Shown piece by piece: positions 1 to 6,656 of a stretch of DNA of 16,176 bases (position 1 is the first letter of the stretch; the number at the start of each line of letters is the position of its first letter). The notes beneath the pieces were generated by a model. The model made no database searches. It saw nothing but the letters and a program-made list of their open reading frames with translations, and had not been told where the DNA came from. This DNA is from JBFHRB01 sp041591915 (GTDB lineage: Bacteria > Actinomycetota > Nitriliruptoria > Nitriliruptorales > Nitriliruptoraceae): positions 1 to 16,176 of the forward strand of contig JBFHRB010000040.1 of assembly GCA_041591915.1 (NCBI GenBank). Direction: 5' to 3'. A program made the position numbers and the translations under genes.

Positions 1-1064
1 GCCCCGCTGAGCACCGCCGGCCGCTCGGCTGCCACGATCCTCCCGCCCCCGAGGCAGGCGTCGCCGTCGTACACGACGGCGCTCTGTGCGAGCGCGACGC
101 CGAAGGCGGGCTCGTCGAGCTCGATGCGGGTCCCGACCACCCGTCCCGGCAGCGGAGCGCCATGGGCTCGCAGCTGGACCTCGACGGGGCCGACCGGTGG
201 CGTTCCCGCGATCCAGTTGACGTCGCCGAGCTCCAGCCAGCCCACGGCCAGCGCCTCCCGCGGACCGACGACGACCCGGTTGCGGGTCGCGTCGACGTCG
301 AGGACGAAGAGGCGCTCGTGGTGGTCGAGGCCGAGGTTGCGGCGCTGCCCGACGGTGAACCGCCACACGCCGTCGTGCTGGCCGAGGACGCGACCGTCGA
401 GGTCCACGACATCGCCCGTGACCGCCGGCAGCTTCGCGGCCAGGTAGCCGGCCGTGTCGCCGTCGGGGATGAAGCACACGTCGTAGCTGTCCGGCTTGTT
501 CGCCACGCGCAGGCCCCGCTCGTCCGCCATCGAGCGGACATCGGCCTTGGCGTGATGCCCGCACGGGAACCAGGTCCTCGCGAGCTCTTCGCCCGTGGCC
601 ATCCAGAGCACGTAGCTCTGGTCCTTGGCGCGGTCGACGGCACGACGGAGCCGCGCCACGCCGTCGGCGTGCTCGACCCGGGCGTGGTGGCCGGTGATCA
701 GCCCGTCGAACCCGAGGTCGCGTGCTCGTCGGAGCAGTGCCCGGTACTTGACGCGCTCGTTGCAGCTCACGCACGGGTTGGGCGTGACGCCCGCCGCGTA
801 GCCGGCCGCGAACGGCTCCTGCACCTCGCGGACGAAGACGTCGCCGAGGTCCCAGACGTAGAACGGGATGTCGAGGACCTGCGCGGCGCGCCGTGCGTCC
901 TGGGCGTCGTCGAGCGTGCAGCACCCCTGGCCGGGCACCTGCTCCGACAGTGGAACGTCCGCGAGCTTGAGGTGGACGCCGGTGACGTGGTGGCCGTCCT
1001 CGATGGCGAGCGCGGCCGCGACCGCCGAATCGACGCCACCGCTCATGGCCGCGAGGAGTTTCAC
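1..1064 (-). CDS. mnmA: tRNA-specific 2-thiouridylase MnmA (3' end cut by window edge)
   Basis: Adds sulfur to uridine 34 of tRNAs for Lys, Glu and Gln in the cytoplasm, using ATP to adenylate the base and persulfide sulfur passed from a cysteine desulfurase. The visible 354 residues show the PP-loop SGGVDS at residues 8-13, the first catalytic cysteine in TPNPCVSCN (Cys101), the DQSY motif near 148-151, and the second catalytic cysteine in DSYDVCFIP (Cys197). Family members are about 360 residues, so only a few C-terminal residues are missing. I chose the GTG start at 1064 because GGAGG (1075-1071) lies 6 nt upstream and GTGA overlaps the stop of the cysteine desulfurase gene, implying translational coupling to its likely sulfur donor. 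Identification is firm. Confidence 0.96.
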   Translation of the reverse strand, partial: MKLLAAMSGGVDSAVAAALAIEDGHHVTGVHLKLADVPLSEQVPGQGCCTLDDAQDARRAAQVLDIPFYVWDLGDVFVREVQEPFAAGYAAGVTPNPCVSCNERVKYRALLRRARDLGFDGLITGHHARVEHADGVARLRRAVDRAKDQSYVLWMATGEELARTWFPCGHHAKADVRSMADERGLRVANKPDSYDVCFIPDGDTAGYLAAKLPAVTGDVVDLDGRVLGQHDGVWRFTVGQRRNLGLDHHERLFVLDVDATRNRVVVGPREALAVGWLELGDVNWIAGTPPVGPVEVQLRAHGAPLPGRVVGTRIELDEPAFGVALAQSAVVYDGDACLGGGRIVAAERPAVLSG

Positions 1065-2224
1065 ACCACACCTCCACCGCCGACCGCCCGGAGGTCCGCG
1101 ATGACGTCCGTGATGACGTCGAGTGCCCGCTCGACCTCGTCGTCGGTCGTCGTCCAGCCCACGCTCAGTCGCAGCGCCGCGTCGCCGTCGATGCCGACGG
1201 CGTCGAGGACGTGGCTGGCCTTGTTCGCCCCGGAGGAGCACGCCGCACCCGCGGACGCCTGGACCCCTGCACGATCGAGCGCGAACGTGAGCGCCTCGCC
1301 ATCGACCCCGTCGATCGAGAGGTGGAGGTGCGACGCCAGTCGGTGTGTGGGATCACTCGGCCCGTTGCGCCGCACGCCGTCGAGGTCCAGCAGCACCTTC
1401 GCCATGCGGTCGGTCATGCCACGCAGGCGCGGCGCCAGCTCCTCCCGTGCGTCGTCCGACGCGCCGACGGCTGCGCCACACGCGGCATCGAGCGCCGCGG
1501 CGAAGGTGCCGCTGCGGACGCCCCGGTCCTGCCCACCGCCATGGGACAGCGGCACGATCGGCACACCGCGGCGCAGATGGGCGACGCCGACGCCGTGGGG
1601 TCCGCCGAACTTGTGGGCCGACAGCGCGAGCGCGTCACACCGCATCGCGGCCACGTCAAGGGGCAGCGTCTTGAACGCCTGGACGGCGTCGGTGTGCAAC
1701 GCCGCCGGACCGTCGGCGAGCGCCGCGCCGATCGCGGCCACGTCGTTGACCGCGCCGAGCTCGTTGTTCGCCGCCATCACCGACACGACGGCGGTGTCCG
1801 GCCGGACAGCCGCCAGGACGGCCTCGGGGTCCACCCGCCCGTCCGACTGCGGCTGGACCCACGTCACCTCGAACCCCTGCGCGTCGCACAGCCACGCGGC
1901 CGCGTCACGCACCGCAGGATGTTCGACCGCGGAGACGACGAGGTGGCGACGGCCCTGCTCGGCCGCTGCCCAGGCGAGGCCCTTCAGCGCCAGGTTGTCG
2001 GCCTCGGTACCCCCGGAGGTGAAGACGATGTCGTGCGGCGCCGCGCCGAGGCGCTCGGCGACGACCTCACGTGCCTCCTCGACCGCTGCCCGAGCGCGCC
2101 TCCCCGCAGCGTGGGCCGAAGAGGCGTTGCCGACCACGCCGTCATCCGCTCGCAGCCACCGGTCGAGCGCCGCGAGCGCCTCCGGGCGCGGCGGTGTCGA
2201 GGCAGCGTGGTCGAGGTAGGGCAC
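1061..2224 (-). CDS. iscS: Cysteine desulfurase, NifS/IscS class
   Basis: PLP enzyme that takes sulfur from L-cysteine, giving alanine and an enzyme persulfide for tRNA thiolation or Fe-S assembly. With the GTG start at 2224 it has 387 residues, normal for the family. Visible: the N-terminal YLDHAAST, GNASSAH near 32-38, the histidine of EHPAV (101), the PLP lysine in SAHKFGGPHGVG (Lys205) and the catalytic cysteine in GAACSSGANKASH (Cys329). The longer frame to 2332 would start inside psuG and adds only Arg/Ser/Pro-rich residues, so I rejected it. No clear Shine-Dalgarno precedes 2224; it lies 19 nt after the psuG stop. The direct overlap with mnmA suggests it feeds MnmA. Whether to call it IscS or NifS cannot be settled from sequence; iscS follows the mycobacterial neighbour of the same position. 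Confidence 0.94.
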   Translation of the reverse strand: MPYLDHAASTPPRPEALAALDRWLRADDGVVGNASSAHAAGRRARAAVEEAREVVAERLGAAPHDIVFTSGGTEADNLALKGLAWAAAEQGRRHLVVSAVEHPAVRDAAAWLCDAQGFEVTWVQPQSDGRVDPEAVLAAVRPDTAVVSVMAANNELGAVNDVAAIGAALADGPAALHTDAVQAFKTLPLDVAAMRCDALALSAHKFGGPHGVGVAHLRRGVPIVPLSHGGGQDRGVRSGTFAAALDAACGAAVGASDDAREELAPRLRGMTDRMAKVLLDLDGVRRNGPSDPTHRLASHLHLSIDGVDGEALTFALDRAGVQASAGAACSSGANKASHVLDAVGIDGDAALRLSVGWTTTDDEVERALDVITDVIADLRAVGGGGVV

Positions 2225-2243
2225 GCCGCAGAAGGTACGGCGT

Positions 2244-3149
2244 TCAGCCGGTGCAGAGGGCGGTGGCGATCTCGGCGGCGACGCGCGCGTTGTTCTCCGC
2301 GAGGGCGAGGTTCGCCGCGACACTCCGCCCACCCGTTGCCTGCCCGATGGCCGCCAACACGTACGGCGTCACGTCCACGCCACCGATGCCCTGGTCCGCG
2401 GCGTTCTCCATGGCGAGGTCGACGGCGTTCTCGACGACGTCGGCGTCGAGCGCGTCCGCCTCCGGTATGGGGACGGCCACGACGATCGCGTGGCGGCGCC
2501 GGAGCGCCTCGGCGGCATGCCGGATGCGGGCCACCTCGTCGGCCGTCTCCACGCGGTGGGGGACGTCGAGGCCCGAGTCACGGACGTAGAAGGCCGGGAA
2601 GCGGTCCGTCCGCCACCCGAGCACGGGCACCCCGACGGTCTCGAGGTACTCGAGTGTCCGCCGCAGGTCGAGGAACGCCTTGGCGCCCGCCGTGACCGTG
2701 ACCACCGGTTCCCTCGCGAGGACGTCGAGGTCGTTGCTGATGTCGCCGGTCTCGGTCACGTCCCGGTGGACCCCGCCGATCCCGCCGGTCGCGAACACCT
2801 CGATCCCGGCGAGCGACGCGAGCGTCACGGTCGAGCCGACCGTCGTCGCCCCGACGTCCCACCCCTGGCCGATCGCCACGGACAGGTCGGTCGCGCCGCA
2901 CTTGCGCTCGCAGGCGAGGATGCGCTCGAGCTCCTCGTCGGAGACGCCGATGCGGGGACGACCGTCCAGCACACACGTGAGGGCCGGGACGACCCCGGCC
3001 GAGCGCAGCGCCCCCGCGACCCGTTCGTAGGCCTCACGGTTCTGCGGCTCCGGGAGGCCGAGCCGGCTGAAGATCGTGGACTCCAGAGCGACCACCGGGC
3101 GCCGCTCGTCCAGGGCCGTGCGGATCTCCTCGCTGACCATCGTCGTCAA
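2244..3149 (-). CDS. psuG: Pseudouridine-5'-phosphate glycosidase PsuG
   Basis: Splits the C-C glycosidic bond of pseudouridine 5'-phosphate to uracil and ribose 5-phosphate, part of pseudouridine salvage in the cytoplasm. At 301 residues it is full length. Family signatures visible: VALESTIFSRLGLP (20-33), DVGATTVGSTV (98-108), FATGGIGGVHR (119-129), TAGAKAFLDL (153-162) and TDRFPAFYV (181-189). Lys157, and Lys83 in the ERKCG segment, fall where E. coli PsuG has its active-site lysines; the asparagine-rich ENNAR near 285-289 is also typical. The first codon is TTG (3149): GGAG at 3160-3157 sits 7 nt before it and TTGA overlaps the psuK stop. An ATG at 3140 is possible but its spacing to GGAG is 16 nt. 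It follows the PfkB kinase that should make its substrate. Confidence 0.95.
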   Translation of the reverse strand: MTTMVSEEIRTALDERRPVVALESTIFSRLGLPEPQNREAYERVAGALRSAGVVPALTCVLDGRPRIGVSDEELERILACERKCGATDLSVAIGQGWDVGATTVGSTVTLASLAGIEVFATGGIGGVHRDVTETGDISNDLDVLAREPVVTVTAGAKAFLDLRRTLEYLETVGVPVLGWRTDRFPAFYVRDSGLDVPHRVETADEVARIRHAAEALRRRHAIVVAVPIPEADALDADVVENAVDLAMENAADQGIGGVDVTPYVLAAIGQATGGRSVAANLALAENNARVAAEIATALCTG

Positions 3150-4000
3150 AGGGGGGCTCCAGCTCCAGGGGTCGTCACGGTCCGGGTCGCGGCAGCATGC
3201 CCGCCACGCAACGCGTCTGCTGGCTCGCCGCCCTCGATGAGCGTCACGAGGAAGCCGGCCATGAACGCGTCGCCGGCGCCGGTCGAGTCGACGGGTGCGA
3301 CCTTGTCCGGCACTGCCGTGACGTACCCGTCGGCAGAGGCCACCTCCGATGCAGCAGCACCACGGGTGATCACCTGGATGCCCACGTCGGCTGCCGGCCT
3401 CGCCGCGTCGAGCCCGAGCACGTCCGCCTCGACCTCGTTGGCGTGCAGGACGTCGGGTCGGAGCTCGGCCAGGAGCCGTCGGAACCTCGCGACACCGAAC
3501 CTCTCGAGCAGGGTGGACGACGACACGTCGATCGACACGAGCACACCGAGTTCGTGGGCCGCCGCGATCGCCGCGCGGGCCGTGGCGGCGATGGCGCCTT
3601 CGTAGAGGCCGTACGCCGGGACGTGGAGCGCGGCCACGTCCCCGAGCCAGGCCGGGTCGAACGAGGCGAGGTCCGCCGTCGAACCCCGGTCGCGCAGCAT
3701 CGTCCGCTCGCCGCCCTGATCCACGAGCACCACGATGGTGCCGGAGCGGCCCCCGCGGACGACGCGCGGGTCGACCCGCTCCGCCACGAGCGCCGCGACG
3801 AGGCGGTCCCCCAGGCCGTCGGCGCCGACCTGGCCGACGAACCGCGCGACTCCGGCGACGCTCGCGGCGACGGCCGCCACGTTCGCCGCGCTACCGCCCC
3901 GGTGGCGATCGATGCGCGCGTCGGCGTCGGCACCGTGAGCGGGCGGGCCTGCCAACCGGACCGTGACGTCCTCGACGACGTCGCCGAGCGCGCAGAGCAT
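3146..4000 (-). CDS. psuK: PfkB-family carbohydrate kinase, probable pseudouridine kinase
   Basis: A 284-residue ribokinase-like kinase. Visible: the glycine-rich GGSAANVAAV (35-44) near the substrate site, NEVEADVLGL (188-197) at the NxxE metal/phosphate motif, and the PfkB signature DSTGAGDAF (238-246) with Asp244 as catalytic base. The fold is certain; the substrate is inferred from the overlap with psuG (TTGA at 3149-3146), which makes pseudouridine kinase the best guess, ahead of ribokinase or another nucleoside kinase. The ATG at 4000 shares its A with the upstream stop codon (TGATG), so no separate ribosome site is expected. It is shorter than E. coli PsuK, lacking extra N-terminal sequence. 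Confidence 0.85.
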   Translation of the reverse strand: MLCALGDVVEDVTVRLAGPPAHGADADARIDRHRGGSAANVAAVAASVAGVARFVGQVGADGLGDRLVAALVAERVDPRVVRGGRSGTIVVLVDQGGERTMLRDRGSTADLASFDPAWLGDVAALHVPAYGLYEGAIAATARAAIAAAHELGVLVSIDVSSSTLLERFGVARFRRLLAELRPDVLHANEVEADVLGLDAARPAADVGIQVITRGAAASEVASADGYVTAVPDKVAPVDSTGAGDAFMAGFLVTLIEGGEPADALRGGHAAATRTVTTPGAGAPL

Positions 4001-6090
4001 CAGGGCGCGACCGCGACGCGGCGGATCGCGCCACCGGTCGAGACGTACACGGCACCGTCGTGGACCGCGATCGCGTAGGGGTTGCCCGACAGCGACAGCC
4101 AGTCGCGCAGCTCGACCACCGTGCCGTCGCGCAGGGCGAAGCTCCGCAGCGTCCGCTCACAGAAGTCGGAGAAGAAGTAGTGCCCGTGCAGGGCGGCCAG
4201 CGTGTACCGACCAGCCGGGGCCACGTCGTCGTTGCCCCGGAGGACGGCGCCACCGATCACGCTGCACGTGCCGTCCACGTGGGTCGCGTACTCGAAGACG
4301 GGATCGGTCAGGCCGGTCGTCGTGCACGAGGCGGACCGGAAGCAGTGCGCGCCCTCGCGGATGCTCCACCCGTAGTTGACCCCGGCCGCCGATGCCGGGA
4401 CCGCGTTGACCTCCTCGTAGTCCCCCTGCCCGACGTCGGCCAGCCACAGCGTCCCGGTGATCGTGTCCCAGGCGAGGCCGCGGTAGGGGTTGCGCAGGCC
4501 GTACGCCCAGATGGCGTCGTTGCCGCCGGTGCCGATGAACGGGTTGCCGGTGGCAGGGCGCGCCACGCCCGGCGTCGAGACGTCGTACCGCAGGACGGCT
4601 CCGAGGCGGGACGCGGTGTCCTGGCCGTGGCCGTACTGGTCGTTGCTCCCGCCGCCGTCACCGAGGGCGAGGTAGAGCATGCCATCGGGCCCGAAGCGCA
4701 GGTCGCCGCCGTTGTGGTTGGACGCCGGCTGCGACTGGACGACGAGGACCTCCTCGGCAGCGCCGGTGAACTCCGACAGGACCGTCGCTCCGTCCGAGGC
4801 ACGCGAGTAGTGGACGAACAGGCGCCCGGCGTCCTGCGGGTGGAACGCGAACCCCAGGAACCCGCGCTCGCCGTGGGTCCGGCCCCGGTTGCGGATGTCG
4901 AGCGCCAGCGACCGGCCGCCACCCGGATCGATGCGGTAGAGGCGGCCGTCCCGCTCCGCGGCGTACATCGTGGAGCCGACCCACCCGAGCGCCATGTACG
5001 TGTCGCCGCCCGAATGGATCGTCTCGGCCTGCAGGGACAGGCCGTCGATGCCCACGACCTCGGTGTAGGCCTGCATCGCCGTGCCGCGGCTGACCGCCGC
5101 CGACCCACCGACCATGGTCAGGCCCGTGATCGAGCCGCTCCGCGCGTCGAGGAACCGCCGCGTCGCGGGCGACCCGTCGAGGTCGGCCCCGTCGACGAGG
5201 AGGAGCCCCCGTCCCGTGGCGACGGCCGCGGGGCCCGCCGCCAGCCCGTCCGGGAAGTTCCGGCCGGTCGCGAGGAGGAGGTCGTCGAGGTCGGCGCCGT
5301 GGGCGGACGCCGCCTCCGCCACCAGCCGCGTCGTGTCGTAGCGATCCGTGCCGCCCAGGCGCTCATCGGCCCCGAGGCTCGACGCGATCTCGGCGGAGAT
5401 GGCCGCCGTGCCGCCGATGACCGTGACCCCGGACGGCTCGTTGCCGTCCACCCAGGCCTGGGTCGCGGTCGGGACGCGGTCCGGCGCGACCAGCAGGATC
5501 GGTCGCTGCGCGTAGCCCGCGAGCACGCCCGCCCCGAGCGCATCCGGCCACGCGCGCGAGGGGACCGGGTGGTCGCCGAGCGCGACGAGCACCCGCTGGA
5601 CGCCCCAGATCGACGCGACGACGTCTGCCGCGAGCGCGGCCGTCTCGTACCGGTCGGCCCCGGCGAGTCGCACGATGTCCGCCGACGGGAACCGCGCGGC
5701 GAGGTCGTCCTCGACGTCGGCGGACAGTGCGGCCGTGCCGCCCATCAGGTAGAGGGTCGTGGCGCCCAGTCGCTCGATCTCAGCGGCGACGTCCGCGCGC
5801 AGCAGGGCGGTCGGGTTCAGCAGCACGGGCCCGCCGACGGCGACCGCGAGTGGCGCGGCCGAGAGCGCGTCGGCCGGGGCGCTGCTGACCGCGAGGACGG
5901 CAGCAGGTGCCGAGGCGAACGCCGACTGGGAAAGGGCGATCGCGGTGCCCTCCCGGTCCGGCCCGCTGATCCGGTCCTGCAGGCCTGCGGCTCGTGCGGT
6001 CGTGCCGGGCAGGAGGGCGAGGAGCACCGATGCGACGACCAGCGGGATGCCCGCTCGGCCGGGGACCCGAAGACCTCCCACACCAGCCAA
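4000..6090 (-). CDS. Secreted fusion: three cell-wall-binding type 2 repeats plus PQQ-type sugar dehydrogenase
   Basis: A 696-residue exported protein. Residues 1-34 form a signal peptide: a basic stretch, then PLVVASVLLALLPG and a TARA-A cleavage site. Three cell-wall-binding repeats (CW_binding_2) follow, roughly 41-129, 141-239 and 245-338, marked by RISGPDR, RLAGADRYET and RLGGTDRYDT starts and LMGGTAA, VIGGTAA and MVGGSAA ends. The C-terminal half (about 360-696) is a glucose/sorbosone dehydrogenase beta-propeller with SNHNGGDLRFGPDG (His459), ALGDGGGSND, AYGLRNPYRG and NYGWSIREG. It probably oxidises a sugar at the wall with PQQ, but cofactor and substrate are inferred. I chose TTG at 6090 over ATG at 6132: AGGAGG (6102-6097) lies 6 nt before it and the signal peptide becomes normal in length. 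Its stop overlaps psuK, so it heads the operon. Confidence 0.88.
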   Translation of the reverse strand: MAGVGGLRVPGRAGIPLVVASVLLALLPGTTARAAGLQDRISGPDREGTAIALSQSAFASAPAAVLAVSSAPADALSAAPLAVAVGGPVLLNPTALLRADVAAEIERLGATTLYLMGGTAALSADVEDDLAARFPSADIVRLAGADRYETAALAADVVASIWGVQRVLVALGDHPVPSRAWPDALGAGVLAGYAQRPILLVAPDRVPTATQAWVDGNEPSGVTVIGGTAAISAEIASSLGADERLGGTDRYDTTRLVAEAASAHGADLDDLLLATGRNFPDGLAAGPAAVATGRGLLLVDGADLDGSPATRRFLDARSGSITGLTMVGGSAAVSRGTAMQAYTEVVGIDGLSLQAETIHSGGDTYMALGWVGSTMYAAERDGRLYRIDPGGGRSLALDIRNRGRTHGERGFLGFAFHPQDAGRLFVHYSRASDGATVLSEFTGAAEEVLVVQSQPASNHNGGDLRFGPDGMLYLALGDGGGSNDQYGHGQDTASRLGAVLRYDVSTPGVARPATGNPFIGTGGNDAIWAYGLRNPYRGLAWDTITGTLWLADVGQGDYEEVNAVPASAAGVNYGWSIREGAHCFRSASCTTTGLTDPVFEYATHVDGTCSVIGGAVLRGNDDVAPAGRYTLAALHGHYFFSDFCERTLRSFALRDGTVVELRDWLSLSGNPYAIAVHDGAVYVSTGGAIRRVAVAP

Positions 6091-6108
6091 GCCACGCCTC
6101 CTCGACGC

Positions 6109-6150
6109 CCGGAGCCTACGGGCAGCCAGCACGTGGAGGGCCCTACCCTC
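6109..6150. promoter_or_regulatory. Overlapping divergent promoters between the sugar dehydrogenase operon and ybaK
   Basis: Between the two divergent starts, TAGGCT on the minus strand (6119-6114) and TACCCT on the plus strand (6144-6149) both fit the actinobacterial -10 pattern TAnnnT. Each would give a leader of about 17 nt with a Shine-Dalgarno in it (AGGAGG 6102-6097; GGAGG 6164-6168). No good -35 boxes are seen. Between them lies the 8-bp palindrome AGGGCCCT (6137-6144), inside an inverted repeat GAGGG-5 nt-CCCTC (6136-6150), a possible operator. Confidence 0.4.
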
Positions 6151-6173
6151 ACGCCGCCCAGCCGGAGGTGACC

Positions 6174-6656
6174 GTGCACCGTGCCGTCCGCCGCTTCCTC
6201 GACGCCTGCGAGCACCTCGGCCTCGAGATCACGCCGCAGCACTACCCCGCCGGAACCCGCACGGCGCAGGACGCCGCGGATGCCATCGGGTGCCAGCTCG
6301 ACCAGATCGTGAAGTCCCTGGTCTTCGTCGCCGAGACCGCGGAGGGCGACCGCCCGGTCCTCGCCCTCACGGCCGGCGGCAACCGGGTCGACACGGCCGC
6401 GCTGGCCGCGACGGTCGGAGCCGACCGCATCCGCAAGGCAACGGCCGACGAGGCGCGCGAGGCGACCGGCTTCGCGATCGGGGGGACGCCGCCGTTCGGG
6501 CACACGGGCGAGCTCGTGACCGTGATCGATCCTCGGCTGCTCGAGTTCGACGAGGTGCACGCTGCAGCCGGCACGCCCGACACGAACTTCGGCCTCGCCC
6601 CCGAGGTCCTCCGCCAGGTCAGTGGCGGCCTGGTCGTGGACGTGACGGAAGGCTGA
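6174..6656 (+). CDS. ybaK: YbaK/EbsC-family aminoacyl-tRNA trans-editing deacylase
   Basis: A 160-residue single-domain protein of the YbaK family, which hydrolyses mischarged tRNA such as Cys-tRNA(Pro) in the cytoplasm. Seen: the conserved QIVKSLVF (44-51) with catalytic-site Lys47, LALTAGGNRVD (63-73), ATGFAIGGTPPFGH (97-110) and AAGTPDTNFGL (131-141). Length and motif order match stand-alone editing proteins; which mischarged tRNA it clears cannot be read from sequence. I chose the GTG at 6174 because GGAGG (6164-6168) ends 5 nt before it; GTG at 6168 overlaps that site. Upstream in-frame codons run into the divergent promoter and opposite gene. Its stop abuts the stop of the next gene, on the other strand. 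Confidence 0.9.
   Translation: MHRAVRRFLDACEHLGLEITPQHYPAGTRTAQDAADAIGCQLDQIVKSLVFVAETAEGDRPVLALTAGGNRVDTAALAATVGADRIRKATADEAREATGFAIGGTPPFGHTGELVTVIDPRLLEFDEVHAAAGTPDTNFGLAPEVLRQVSGGLVVDVTEG

Noticed and set aside
162..2219. A 685-codon open frame on the plus strand
   Set aside because: It is antisense to mnmA and the cysteine desulfurase, whose motifs are unmistakable; the translation has no recognisable domain and the composition expected of an opposite-strand shadow in GC-rich DNA.
4060..6171. A 703-codon plus-strand frame opposite the wall-binding sugar dehydrogenase
   Set aside because: Arg/Asp/Val-rich shadow with no domain; the minus-strand gene has a signal peptide, three repeats and a full enzyme domain.
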